Assembly (NCBI GenBank): GCA_000310025.1
Contig: FN648699.1
Location: 11,251 to 73,241 of the forward strand
Direction of reading: 5' to 3'
Length of the DNA stretch: 61,991 nucleotides
Source: Ectocarpus siliculosus
Lineage: Eukaryota; Sar; Phaeophyceae; Ectocarpales; Ectocarpaceae
The position numbers and the translations under genes are program-made. Shown in pieces: positions 1 to 11,590 of this stretch; the first letter of the stretch is position 1; each line of letters opens with the position of its first letter. The notes below the pieces were generated by a model. The model was not told where the DNA came from, made no database searches, and was given only the letters and a program-made list of their open reading frames with translations.

Positions 1-1530
1 GATTGTAGTCCCAACATCAGTGTTAGTGTTCCTTGCCCCGACATATTATACTCGTCAGCTGTCGTTGGACTTGTGGTTTCGCATGGATTTCGCCTGCCGC
101 ACCATCGCTATTTTCTCTTCTTTTTCATATATGCGGACGCCCTTCTACACCTCTACGTTTCGGTAACTGCATATGTGATTGATACACCCACCAGGTTCGC
201 ACAGGAGGAATGTTCCACCTCTCTTTCCTCATACAGCCCTTGCCATCACTCTGGAGAGATTGCAACCCGTTGCGTAGCTGCGCAGTACACCGCACATCCC
301 ACGCGATGCACTACCAGCACGTTTGAAGGTTGCACGAGACCACCAACTCAATCGCTCGTCCAATACAACTGCAGCTCGGCAACATCTCTGATGGTTGGAA
401 AATGTGGTCGAGACGGATGGAACGGTTACCAAGGTTCATGAACCAAACCCAAATAATGAATCCCGCGTTTACTCAGAACAGCGTCCCGGACTCTGTAGAA
501 GAGCTTCTTTCATGGCGTCCCTCAGTTCATTCAGGGGCAAAACGACTGGCACACCTGTCTATCAATTGACGAGGCTTGTCTTTCCCCAAAACAGCGCATG
601 GGAAACCATAAGCAACCCCAATCCTTTGTCAATGTCTTGAACTTTATAAATTATGACGTATGCACCTCCCGATTGCTGAATCACATCACGCATCAGCTCT
701 CCGCTCTGAACATAATCCCGTTCACACTGGACATCAGGACGTCAGGTCATTGGAATTTAATTTGAACTTGTCATGTGAACGGAGTCGTGAACCGTTGGAA
801 TGATCTGTCACCGCCTCCTCTCAGTTTGTCACCCGCCTTGAAAATAGTTTCAGTACGTCAATCCTTGTCTCTGTTTTGCCTCTTTTCCCTCCTTCCCTTT
901 CCCTGCTGCCACCCACCCCCACTAATTTACCACAGCGCGTTCAACGGCGCCGCCGTGGCCACCCCGGCGAAGTCGTCCTCGGCCATGAAGATGTCGTTCG
1001 AGTCGGAGATCGGCGCGCAGCCCCCCCTCGGATTCTGGGACCCGCTCGGCCTCCTCGAGGACGCGGACCAGGAGCGGTTCGAGCGCCTCCGGTACGTGGA
1101 GGTGAAGCACGGGCGCATTGCTATGCTCGCCATCGCCGGTCACCTGACCCAGCAGAACACCCGCCTCCCCGGTATGCTCTCGAACTCGGCGAACCTGTCG
1201 TTCGCGGACATGCCGAACGGCGTGGCCGCTCTGTCGAAGATCCCCCCGGCGGGCCTCGCCCAGATCTTCGCGTTCATCGGCTTCCTTGAGCTGGCTGTGA
1301 TGAAGAACGTGGAGGGCTCGTTCCCCGGAGACTTCACCCTGGGCGGCAACCCGTTCGGGTCCTCGTGGGACGCGATGTCGGAGGAGACCCAGGCGTCGAA
1401 GCGCGCGATCGAGCTGAACAACGGGCGCGCGGCACAGATGGGCATCCTGGCCCTGATGGTGCACGAGGAGCTGAACAACAAGCCGTACGTTATCAACGAC
1501 CTCCTCGGCGCGGGGTACACCTTCAACTAG
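1..1530 (+). repeat. Near-identical direct duplication of LHC1 and LHC2 intron plus exon 2
   Basis: Bases 1-1530 match 4827-6357 almost without change through the intron and exon 2, with only scattered substitutions and single-base indels. Similarity stops at the stop codon: downstream, LHC1 resembles LHC5 and LHC2 resembles LHC3/LHC4. The sharp end suggests a recent gene conversion or unequal exchange rather than a simple tandem copy. Confidence 0.9.
936..1530 (+). CDS. LHCF: LHC1: fucoxanthin chlorophyll a/c-binding protein, exon 2 (partial gene)
   Basis: This is the second and last exon of a light-harvesting antenna protein of the FCP family, which binds chlorophyll a/c and fucoxanthin in the thylakoid membrane. 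Exon 1, which carries the targeting leader, must lie upstream of position 1. The exon opens after the acceptor ttaccacag at 927-935 and ends in TAG. The visible protein has the three LHC helices: helix 1 with EVKHGRIAMLA, helix 2 with AQIFAFIGFLEL, and helix 3 with AIELNNGRAAQMG; the E and H/N residues of helices 1 and 3 are the usual chlorophyll ligands and ion pairs. An ATG at 775 is open in the same frame but lies in the intron and is not the start. The 595-base exon length matches all other copies. The stop is TAG, as in LHC5, whereas LHC2-4 use TAA. Confidence 0.95.
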
Positions 1531-3593
1531 ATTACTAGTCCGTGCGTCCTTCCGACTTTTTGCACCGGGTATGTTGCTGGGGACGCTCTGTGAATAGCGG
1601 TGTTGTGTTGTAACATTATTTTTGTGGTTTTGTTAGATGCTGCGATGGGGGGCAGGGACGCCTCTCCCTCCCTAGATGGTAGCCGAATGATGCTATGATG
1701 GCGGCCGCGTTCAATGGTCATTTGGGCTCGTAGAAACGGTGTCATGTCGACTGATGTAGAACATACCGACCGTGTAATCCGTAGATGGTTCGTATCGCAC
1801 ACCCTCGTGCGTGAGGCGTGCGGTTACTGTTCGGACGGGAGGGGTTAGGAGATTGGGGCCCTTTTTGTTGGTGTTTGTGTCGGCTGCGCCTGGTGTTACG
1901 ACGCTTTGGCCTGGTGGGTGGTGCCGGTTGTTGCTGTTGCCCGTTTGCCATGTTGGTTTCGTCGAGTCGTCGTGTCAGGCTTGACCATGATGCGTACACT
2001 CGAGAGGCGTGCTGCATCGATCGTAGTTGTTCTCTGAACGGGGTATGTCCATGAAAACAATAATTTGATTCCAATACCCACACAAGCTTGCACTGATGTG
2101 CTTGCGAACACTGTCCTCTTGTGTGTTCCGTTTGGTGTAACCTGGCGATGATGGTGCTTGAAGTTTAGCACACCTCCTGCAGATATACTAGCGCGTGAGG
2201 AGGATTTGACAGACAACAGATTGTCTTGGATATTTGGTCCATGGGCTGTGCCCCGCCATTCATGAAATGGCCTTTTTTGAAACAGCTTACTCGTATCACG
2301 AAGGGATGCCGCATCTCCCCTCCTTTACTATCTTGGAGGGCGAACACAAAGATGGAGCTGGTTAACCTTCTGCCATACTTATCACACACGACATGCTGTG
2401 GCGCCCAACAACGATTAGATGCTTCGTATTGGCGACCTCGGTCCGAAGCGTAAGGCGACAACGTGTACGTGCCGTTGACGTTGTGGACACATGCACCGGG
2501 TACGTTGCGTGTCGAGGCGCATCGTGCACCGGCAGAGTCGCACAGACTACTTGCCATCGCTAATCGAGTGTCTTGATACTGGGTGGTGAACTCCCGTGAT
2601 GAGGTGATTGTTTTCAGTCTTCACTCGAGGACAATTTTGCAGGCTCCCTCCCTAACGTGTGCTCACGAGCCACACAATGAAAGTTGGAGCGGAGGATGTC
2701 GGTGGTGAGCTCTTGTTCTTAGCAGCCTCTCACACATACATACATAGAGCGGGCCAGCAGTTAAGAAACTTCTGCTAAGAATAATAGGCTCAAAGTTTTG
2801 CGAAAATTAAGGAAAAAGGGCTAAGAAACAATGCTCAATCTCGGCCACAACATAAGAAACGTCCAAATCAGAAACATGACGCCCAAGACATAACGAAACA
2901 AAAGGTGTAGCTGGAGGAGGAGCGTATGTATCCAGTAAGAAACGTCCCACTGCTGCTCCTCCTCCATCCTTTCTCCCACCCCCCTACCTTGCTGAAGAAC
3001 ATTGTTTTTGGTAGGGGGGAGACTCGGGGAGAGTGGTTTTTGGGGGGGTTTTCGCCACACCGAGCTCTCGTTTCTGGTTAATTATGCGGCGCATGTATGT
3101 ATGTATGTGTTGTGTTGTTGTTGTATAATGTAGAGTGGCCGCTGGCTTGATGGAATTGCTCAATTTATTGGGCAGTGGCGCGAAACGACAACAATATTTT
3201 GCTCTCCGTACCGATAATGTGTGAATACAACGGCATCGTCCAAGCTGACTGCGTGCTGTCGTGTACAAGGAGTAAAAAGGTATAACCGACGGGTGGTGCC
3301 AGCGTGCTAGCCAGAGAACTAAAATAACTGCTGGTGTTGCTGCACTGCTGTGTGTACTGCGCTCACATGTTCAGACTGACTGTGCTGCAAACCGCGGGCA
3401 CACTGCTTAGAGCCAAAGGAATTCTGTGCGTCAGAGGTCACGCGCATGATCCTATCTCGGAAATCAGGCCGAGAGATAGCGGGAGAGGGAGAAGAGGCGA
3501 CGCAAAGGGAGAGCTCCCGGATCGGTGTTGGTCGAAAATCGTCCCCCAAAAGATGACGAAACAACTGACACGCAAATAAATCCGTGTGACATG
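1531..3593. other. Intergenic, LHC1 to LHC2
   Basis: No gene is supported here. The first part (about 1740-2050) matches, in reverse, the 3' flank of LHC5 (58060-58420). One copy of the short hairpin repeat is at 2417-2450. From about 3500 the sequence is LHC distal promoter shared with the other copies. The open frames have no exon-like features. Confidence 0.6.
2417..2450 (+). repeat. Short hairpin repeat, type copy
   Basis: AGATGCTTCG then TATTGGCGACCTCGG then TCCGAAGCG. GCTTCG pairs with CGAAGC and GACC pairs with GGTC around a TC turn. Eight copies are seen, all inside the LHC arms. Confidence 0.7.
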
Positions 3594-3835
3594 TCATGAC
3601 GTGGACACACAGGGACTTGCGACTCGGGCGCTGGTGAAGGAAAAGAGAGAGAGACCCAACTGATTCGAATCTCAGAGCGCTTGGCGCAAAAACACTACTG
3701 TACTGCCACCCTGGCTTCGCAAGAAACACAAGCCGACAGGATGTCAACAACGGCGAAGTACATCCCCCGTCCCCCGTCGCGCAAGTTTTCTATGAATGCG
3801 GCGGAACTACTGTAAGTGCGGACAGTCCCGCGGCC

Positions 3836-4012
3836 TGTGATTGGCCGAGCTGTAGTTGATGTCATCTGTCCCGCGGCTACGCTTCTACACTTCTACACGT
3901 CTTCTCGCAGATTTGACAGCCCACGCCCCCGCCGCCTCCGTTCACTCCGGTTGCTGCCCACCACACCTCTCCCACACCCACTCTCCTTTCCGCACCACCA
4001 CCTCTCAACAAG
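3836..4012 (+). promoter_or_regulatory. LHC2 core promoter block
   Basis: At 3836-3867 lies TGATTGGCCGAGC followed by TTGATGTCATC, about 145 bases before the ATG. It contains an inverted CCAAT box (ATTGG) and a near-palindromic bZIP-type site (TGATGTCA). An initiator-like TTCACTCC is at 3941-3948, fitting the YTCANTYY consensus described for stramenopiles. A more distal CATGACGTGGACAC is at 3594-3607 with an ACGT core. The block is kept at the same spacing in LHC3, LHC4 and LHC5. Control by a light-regulated bZIP such as an aureochrome is an inference. Confidence 0.6.
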
Positions 4013-6357
4013 ATGAAGTCCTGCGTTGTAGCCGCTGCCTGCGTGGCCGGAGCCCAAGCCTTCGTGGCACCCAGGTGAGAGCAGCTGTTGGAGGCGAGCT
4101 TGATTCGCGTGCCTTGCTGTTGTTCTTGTCATGGGTAGATACATGTGTGTAGGTCGTCGTGGTGTTGTGATTCTATCGCATGTGTTCCTCGTCTCCCATC
4201 GCCCAAGCCCCTCTCCTGGTATTGGGGAGCCCGCTGCAGTTTGTACAGAAAAAATCATGCGCAGGAAAGTCCGTAACCTCCACAGCGTCTTTGTTTCGAT
4301 TAGTTGTCTTGATTGGGAAAGAAACTGCTGTGTACAATGTACATACACACATGTGTTGTTGAGAAGCACGGTGGCCACTACGCCACTAGTCAGCCGCCAC
4401 TAGTCAGCGCTGACTAGTGGTGTAGTGGTCATTGTGCTTCTAAAAACAAGTTAAGGCCCGTGTCCGGCCCGGCTGACAATGGTCTAGTGGTCACCGTGCT
4501 TCTCAACACGTTCCATCAAAATGGGAAAGAAAGGTGCACTTATACCATCCTTTCTTCTCCCCATGTGCTCCTATACAACTTCTACAATGTACCGGTAGTA
4601 GCAGCTTGACAGCAGCGTCTCGGGGCGTGGCGTAGGGTATTGGTACAGCGAGTTATCAAATGAAACAGGGAAGAGCATCCATCTGCGTGTGCGTACCTGC
4701 TTACTCGTGCCTCGCTTGGTCCCACACAAGCACGACGTAGCCACCCGACAAACGGGGGCAATCAGTGCTCAGGAGGGAAGATTTCATGCCGCTGCGCCAC
4801 GCCCGAGCTGCCGATTCCACGAACCAGATTGTAGTCCCAACATCAGTGTTAGTGTTCCTTGCCCCGACATATTATACTCGTCAGCTGTCGTTGGACCTGT
4901 GGTTTCGCATGGATTTCGCCTGCCGCACCATCGCTATTTTCTCTTCTTTTTTCATATATGCGGACGCCCTTCTACACCTCTACGTTTCGGTAACTGCATA
5001 TGTGATTTGATACACCCACCAGGTTCGCACAGGAGGAATGTTCCACCTCTCTTTCCTCATACAGCCCTTGCCATCACTCTGGAGAGATTGCAACCCGTTG
5101 CGTAGCTGCGCAGTACACCGCACATCCCACGCGATGCACTACCAGCACGTTTGAAGGTTGCACGAGACCACCAACTCAATCGCTCGTCCAATACAACTGC
5201 AGTTCGGCAACATCTCTGATGGTTGGAAAATGTGGTCGAGACGGATGGAACGGTTACCAAGGTTCATGAACCAAACCCAAATAATGAATCGCCGTTTACT
5301 CAGAACAGCGTCCCGGACTCTGTAGAAGAGCTTCTTTCATGGCGCCCCTCAGTTCATTCAGGGGCAAAACGACTGGCACACCTGTCTATCAATTGACGAG
5401 GCTTGTCTTTCCCCAAAACCGCGCATGGGAAACCATAAGCAACCCCAATCCTTTGTCAATGTCTTGTACTTTATAAATTATGACGTACGCACCTCCCGAT
5501 TGCTGAATCACATCACGCATCAGCTCTCCGCTCTGAACATAATCCCGTTCACACTGGACATCAGGACGTCAGGTCATTGGAATTTAATTTGAACTTGTCA
5601 TGTGAACGGAGTCGTGAACCGTTGGAATGATCTGTCACCGCCTCCTCTCAGTTTGTCACCCGCCTTGAAAATAGTTTCAGTACGTCAATCCTTGTCTCTG
5701 TTTTGCCTCTTTTCCCTCCTTCCCTTTCCCTGCTGCCACCCACCCCCACTAATTTACCACAGCGCGTTCAACGGCGCCGCCGTGGCCACCCCGGCGAAGT
5801 CGTCCTCGGCCATGAAGATGTCGTTCGAGTCGGAGATCGGCGCGCAGCCCCCCCTCGGATTCTGGGACCCGCTCGGCCTCCTCGAGGACGCGGACCAGGA
5901 GCGGTTCGAGCGCCTCCGGTACGTGGAGGTGAAGCACGGGCGCATTGCTATGCTCGCCATCGCCGGTCACCTGACCCAGCAGAACACCCGCCTCCCCGGT
6001 ATGCTCTCGAACTCGGCGAACCTGTCTTTCGCGGACATGCCGAACGGCGTGGCCGCTCTGTCGAAGATCCCTCCGGCGGGCCTCGCCCAGATCTTCGCGT
6101 TCATCGGCTTCCTTGAGCTGGCTGTGATGAAGAACGTGGAGGGCTCGTTCCCCGGAGACTTCACCCTGGGCGGCAACCCGTTCGGGTCCTCGTGGGACGC
6201 GATGTCGGAGGAGACCCAGGCGTCGAAGCGCGCGATCGAGCTGAACAACGGGCGCGCGGCACAGATGGGCATCCTGGCCCTGATGGTGCACGAGGAGCTG
6301 AACAACAAGCCGTACGTGATCAACGACCTCCTCGGCGCGGGATACACCTTCAACTAA
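4013..6357 (+). CDS. LHCF: LHC2: fucoxanthin chlorophyll a/c-binding protein, complete two-exon gene
   Basis: Exon 1 is 4013-4074 and exon 2 is 5763-6357; together they are 657 bases, giving 218 residues. Exon 1 encodes a short hydrophobic signal (MKSCVVAAACVAG) followed by AQAFVAP, which fits the heterokont plastid leader: signal peptide, cleavage before Phe, then a transit peptide. The donor is CAG|gtgaga and the acceptor is ttaccacag; the split codon AG|C gives Ser, so the junction reads FVAPSAFNG. The ATG is chosen because it starts the leader, sits in CAAGATGAAG, and is conserved in all complete copies. The 1688-base intron holds a foldback element (4357-4508), and its last 936 bases are nearly identical to the intron of LHC1. 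The mature protein is the same as in the other copies. Confidence 0.97.
4357..4508. mobile_element. Foldback/MITE-like element in LHC2 intron
   Basis: The outer 24 bases (starting TGTTGAGAAGCACGG) recur inverted at 4485-4508 with one mismatch. Inside, CACTAGTCAGC and GCTGACTAGTG form further inverted repeats, so the whole 152 bases can fold back. A relative of the inner motif (AGCTGACTAGTGGTG) is at 18401-18415. It has no coding capacity. Confidence 0.75.
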
Positions 6358-6908
6358 ACCACCCACCCACTCACTTTTGCATTGCCGAAGTAGCGAAGAC
6401 TTGAACGTTTTAGGTTGGTTTTGACTAGAGTGTTTTCCCAGCATTTTGTCGGGATTGTAGAATAGACAGACAGACGTGTACAGACGCAATAATCATTTTA
6501 CGAAGCGGTGCTCGATGTTTGGCAGGACAGCGCGGTAGCTTTGATATCGAAGCGAAACTGATCCGGTGGGTATTGAAGATTGGGCCGTGGTCAAGCCTAG
6601 TTCTTCGCTCCCTGTTTTGTCGTGGACCCGAGGACTCTGTTTTCCTGTTGTGTTATTCCGTGTGGAGGTTGTTCCAGGCTTGCGTTCGATGTTGGTGAAT
6701 GTTGTGCCTGTTTTGGTTTGTTTTCGCCTTTTTGGGTGATTTCACGCGTGAACAAAAATAACACATGGAATTTCGTGATTTGTGGACGTCCGTGCTGCTG
6801 TACATCACCATGAACGTTGGTGTTCTCTCCGTTCTTTTGCAGCGTGAGTGTCATGTGCAAATGAGGGCTGGCTGTACACCTCTTGTTCCAACCTTCAAAG
6901 ATGCTATG

Positions 6909-7070
6909 AAATGCTTCGTTTTGGCGACCTTGGTCCGAAGTATAACCGGCAGCACGTCTCAGCGTTTGTGGACGCAACGAAGCGGGAATCTCGTGTGGCA
7001 CACGCACGTTGCGCTCAACAGCCTACACGTACTACGGATGCTTTGTGTTGGCCCGACCTCGTGTCCGAAG
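6909..7070 (+). repeat. Two short hairpin repeats
   Basis: Copies at 6909-6942 (ATGCTTCGTTTTGGCGACC, then TTGGTCCGAAG) and 7036-7070 (a decayed form with GTGTCCGAAG). Both have the same orientation relative to LHC2 as the type copy has to LHC1. Confidence 0.6.
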
Positions 7071-7455
7071 TGGTTTGGCGACACGTTCCGGTCACGGTAT
7101 GGACATGAACTTGCTCATGGCGATCTTCACTGTGCCGAACAAACACCTCTTAAACTCGCGCACGCTCGATGATTGCATGCACAAACCACCGCCGTCGCCG
7201 TTTCAAAGTATCACTAGGTTTCACAGTAGTTACTGCTGTACGGCGGGTAATGGACCTCTATGTAGTAGTCAAGTGTTCTGCGGCGTGTGCCCGTGGTTCG
7301 AGCTGTTCCGTGCTCCCTCCAGATCTTCGAGCACGCTCTCTAGTAGAATATAAGTCTCGAGTCAGTCGTGGCAGGCACCGATGCTGGGTGTGGAAACTCA
7401 CGATAATATGTGGTCCATATTGTAGTCATAGATACCGTGTAGACAAGGCACCAAG

Positions 7456-7660
7456 GTAACACATCCCCTGGAGCGATTTTCATAGCTAGACTAAATGGAT
7501 TACGCCACGACGAAGAGGATGCAAAGAAACGATAAATTTTCGGGAACCTCTCGACGAGACGGCTTCAACGCCGGCGTTTTCGGCGCTGTGACTCTTTCTG
7601 CGGTTGAGAAATCGAGCTTTGAAAATCGGTCCAGGGGGTGGGTATGATGGTCCTATGTCG
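7456..7660. mobile_element. MITE copy, same family as 12932-13116
   Basis: Shared internal blocks are GACGAAGAGGATGCA, TTTTCGGCGCTGTGA and ATCGAGCTTTGAAAATCGG, followed by CCAGGGGGTGGGTA. The left end is more decayed (AACACATCCCCTGGAGC). Confidence 0.65.
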
Positions 7661-8376
7661 TCGGTAGGCACGTAAGGCACTACGCGATCGTCACCAAAAA
7701 ACAAGAAAATAGTTTCCATTCTGCCACTCACACGAGCGCGTGCTCCACTCGCTTCTACCGCGGTGTAGCCATCTTGCCCCCAGAGTGATGTGTCTTTAGC
7801 GAATGTACCCCGTATCGATAATGTGTGCATTCGACGGCCTCGTCCGACCTCTGGCCGAATGCTGGGCGTACCAGGAGAAACGGGTGGTGCCAGCCAGCAG
7901 CGCGTTCCCTTCAACGGTAACGTGCACAGCCTACATAGACTACGGGCTTTGCTGAGAGTCAGCGTATGTATGCAGCAGCTCACATGATCCCACATCGGTC
8001 GCGCTCTGTGTGGAAATCAGGGCAAGGATATGGAGAAGGGGGGGGGGGGGGGTGATGCAATGAACGGATTGCTGCCGCATTGGCTACCCCATCGATTTTC
8101 TTCAAAAATGGACCCAAAACAACGAAAACACGAAAACCCGGATCGCGTGACACTTGATGACGTGGAAATAGCTCGGAAGCTGGTAAAGAAAAAGAGAGAT
8201 AGTCTAGACCCAACTTGCTGCAGAGCGCTTGCCACTCAAGTAAGACCCTGGCTCTGCAAGAACCGCAAGCTGACAAGATCTCAATAACTGTCAAAGTCGT
8301 ACGGTGTCCGGTGTTGCGCACCTCTTGCAACATGCGGCGAAAACTGCAGAGTGCGTTAGAATGACAGTCCCGTGGC

Positions 8377-8541
8377 TGTGATTGGCCGAGCTGTAGTTGA
8401 TGTCATCTCGCTGTCGGCTACTCTTCTACACGTCTTCTCTCAAATTAACAGCCCACGCCCCTGCCGCCTTCGCTCACTCCGTTTCCTGCCCACCACATCT
8501 CTCAACACCTTTCTCTTCCCACACCACCACCTCACATCAAG
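8377..8541 (+). promoter_or_regulatory. LHC3 core promoter block
   Basis: The CCAAT plus bZIP-like block is at 8377-8407, the initiator-like CTCACTCC at 8473-8480, and the distal TGATGACGTGG at 8155-8165. Order and spacing match LHC2. The 5' leader between initiator and ATG is rich in C and CA (CCCACCACATCTC), as in the other copies. Confidence 0.6.
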
Positions 8542-10545
8542 ATGAAGTCCTGCGTTGTAGCCGCTGCCTGCGTGGCCGGAGCCCAAGCCTTCGTAGCACC
8601 CAGGTGAGAACAGCTGTCGCGGGCCTTGCTTGATTGGCGTGCCTTGGGTGATTCTTCTCATGGGACAGACACATCAACGTGATCATGCGCCCTCTTGTTG
8701 GTCGCGGTGGTGCTATGATTCTATCGCATGAGCTCCTCGTGTGTCCCATCGCCCAAGGCCCTTCTCCTGCTATTCTGGAGAGCCCACTTGAAGTTTCAGA
8801 GTTCCATGTTCAGAGAAGTTCGTACAGCCGAGCCTCCACATGAAAGTTCTTTGGTCGATCATGTCCTCTCTTTGAAAGAAACATTTACCCATCCTTGTCC
8901 CCACGCGCTCATGTGCATCCCATCGTAGTAGCAGCCTGACACAAGCGTCTCGGTGCGCAGAGTAGGGAACGGCGAGTTTTACCAGACACAACTTTTAGCA
9001 GAGTACCCAATGCGCCATGTGGGTAACTCGTCATGGCTTGTACCTCGCTCCTTGCACACACACAACGCCGTCTCGCCACAACGACCCTAGAATGTGTGCA
9101 ATCAGTGTTCACGATAAGGCTATGCGTACACGAGCGCTACGACACGCCCGGTTTGAAAAGACGCCAGGCGCCGTCGCTGCCGCTCAACAGACTGTAGTCC
9201 CCCAACACCCTTGATGTTGCTTTCGCAACAGGTCGTACGCGTCAGCTGTTGTTGAACCTGTGGTTTCGCGTGGATTCGCCTGCAGCACCTCGCTTCTCTT
9301 TTTCTTTTTTTGGTGGACGCTCTCTACACCTTGACCTTTCAGTCAGAATGCTCATGTGGTTGATACACAAAACCAGGTTCGCACAGGAGGCACGTCTCAC
9401 CGTTGTTTCCTCCTGTGGCGCCTGCCTTCACTCGAAGGGATTCGAACCCACGGCGTGCTTAGCTGCGTAGCTACATTCACACAAACAGCGAGAAGGTTTT
9501 GAAGAGTTTCACGAGGCCAGACGAGCTCTGCTTTTATTGCGTCCCACAGCAGTGCCGTCCGTTCAGGGTTAACTGGATGGCACACCTTCCTCATGACAAC
9601 GATATTGGTTCCCCAAAACTAACACAAGTTAAAATAATCGTTAAAATAATCGCGACACGGGCCATGCGACGACGTGAGAAAGTTCGTATGTGACCTATTC
9701 CCCTCACTTGCTGGATCAATCAATAAAAACATGCTCTCCGCAGGTACGTCACATTAATTCTATATGGTACCCTTTGGAAAGCATGTACATGTTGAACTTG
9801 CTGAGAGGGAGCCGCAGACCGTTGTAGTGATCCCGCCAGGGCCTTCTCTCAGTTTTTCGATCGTCTTGAAAATATTTTCACTACTTCACGCGATCCTTCC
9901 CTCCCTTTCCCTTTTGCCTGTTACCACCCACCCCCACTAATTTACCACAGCGCGTTCAACGGCGCCGCCGTCGCCACCCCGGCGAAGTCGTCCTCGGCCA
10001 TGAAGATGTCGTTCGAGTCGGAGATCGGCGCGCAGCCCCCCCTCGGGTTCTGGGACCCGCTCGGCCTCCTCGAGGACGCGGACCAGGAGCGGTTCGAGCG
10101 CCTCCGGTACGTGGAGGTGAAGCACGGGCGCATTGCTATGCTCGCCATCGCCGGTCACCTGACCCAGCAGAACACCCGGCTCCCCGGCATGCTCTCGAAC
10201 TCGGCGAACCTGTCGTTCGCGGACATGCCGAACGGCGTGGCCGCTCTGTCTAAGATCCCCCCGGCGGGCCTCGCCCAGATCTTCGCGTTCATCGGCTTCC
10301 TTGAGCTGGCTGTGATGAAGAACGTGGAGGGCTCGTTCCCCGGAGACTTCACCCTGGGCGGCAACCCGTTCGGGTCCTCGTGGGACGCGATGTCGGAGGA
10401 GACCCAGGCGTCGAAGCGCGCGATCGAGCTGAACAACGGGCGCGCGGCACAGATGGGCATCCTGGCTCTGATGGTGCACGAGGAGCTGAACAACAAGCCG
10501 TACGTGATCAACGACCTCCTCGGCGCGGGATACACCTTCAACTAA
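8542..10545 (+). CDS. LHCF: LHC3: fucoxanthin chlorophyll a/c-binding protein, complete two-exon gene
   Basis: Exon 1 is 8542-8603 and exon 2 is 9951-10545, with the same split codon and splice borders as LHC2 and a product of 218 residues identical to the other copies. Only synonymous changes are visible in the exons (for example GTA for GTG in the leader, and CGG for CGC before LPGM). The 1347-base intron is clearly related to those of LHC2, LHC4 and LHC5 but has diverged far more than the exons. The stop is TAA followed by a run of ACCC units, a 3' flank shared with LHC2 and, in reverse, with LHC4. This copy is the nearest of the left group to the single-copy interior. Confidence 0.97.
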
Positions 10546-11278
10546 ACCACCCACCCACCCACCCACTTTTGCGTTCCCGACGTAGCGAAGCGTGTCCCGT
10601 AGGTTTTGACTAGAAGGGCTGACCGGTTTGTGTTGGTGTCGCGGATGTGTTGGGGGAGAGGGTAGCAGTCCTGTTTTTGATTGCCGCACGTGCCTCCTTG
10701 CATCTTAGCTCTCCAATGCAAAGCGTTTTTTTTTCTAGCTTTTTCTCGGGGTTGTAGAATAGACGAAAACACACGCGTACAGACGCAAAGAGGTCTTGAT
10801 TTTTGACGGGACAACGGGGAGCATGTATACGTTGAAGCGAAACCGTTCCTTGGGGTGTTGAAGACAGGGCCGTAGTCAAACGCAGTCCTTCGCTCCCTAT
10901 TTTTTCGTGGACGCAAGGGGCTCTTTTTTCTGTTTTTTCTTCTTCTCCCGTGTGGAGTGTTGTTCAGGCTTGCTTTCGATGATTTTGAGTGTCGTGGGAG
11001 TCTTTTGAGAGTGCTCTTCCCCTTTTGGGCGATTTCACGCGTGAACAAGAAATAAATGAAAAAAGAAACTTATGTTATGTGCACGTCGTTCGTGCTGCTA
11101 CGCGGGTAGTGTTGTGGCCCATGCCCACAGACACACACGCCGCCTGACTGTTGACTGGCAAGAGTACCGAGGCCCTCAAGGTGTCGATGAATGCATTTCA
11201 GGGAGTCAGCACGTGCGGGTGCGCCCTTTTTTTCGGCTTGGGCGCCGAAAGCAAAACAGAAACTGGCGCGCAGAGTGA

Positions 11279-11590
11279 AATGCTTTCGTATTGACGACCT
11301 CGGTCTGAAGAACAACGAAACCACGCGCGGTAGACGTTTCGTTTGTCGATACAATGAGGGCGCTTCTCTTCTGGCATGTCATGGCATGTGACATGCCCCA
11401 ACTTTTATAGATGCTTCGTATTGGTGACCTCGGTCCGAAGTATCAAATGTTGGCACATGTCGTTGAATTTTGTGTGTCACAGCCCGGCATCTCTATTATT
11501 AGCACATGTACATGTACATACATGTCGTTGTGTGCGTGTGAGCCTACATTTAGTTAGATGCTTCGTATTGGCGACCTCGGGTCCGAAGCG
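11279..11590 (+). repeat. Three short hairpin repeats
   Basis: Copies at 11279-11310, 11409-11440 and 11556-11590, downstream of LHC3, on the plus strand. The last has an extra G (CCTCGGGTCCGAAGCG). Confidence 0.65.

Larger units (their letters stand above)
6358..8154. other. Intergenic, LHC2 to LHC3
   Basis: No gene is supported. Bases 6358-6800 are 3' flank shared with LHC3 and LHC4. Two hairpin repeats (6909-6942, 7036-7070) and a MITE (about 7456-7660) follow. Distal LHC3 promoter sequence starts at about 7700. Confidence 0.6.

Noticed and set aside
775-935. ATG-started upstream extension of LHC1 exon 2 (251-residue frame), also at 5602
   Set aside because: The frame runs through the intron by chance. 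The acceptor ttaccacag at 927-935 and the conserved exon 1 leader in the complete copies show the real start is in exon 1.
922-1464. Long antisense frames opposite every LHC exon 2
   Set aside because: They mirror GC-rich codons of the LHC exon and recur only because the exon is repeated.
2417-2450. tRNA-derived element because of a GGTCCGA B-box-like core
   Set aside because: No A box at proper spacing and no cloverleaf; the motif is better explained as a simple nested hairpin.
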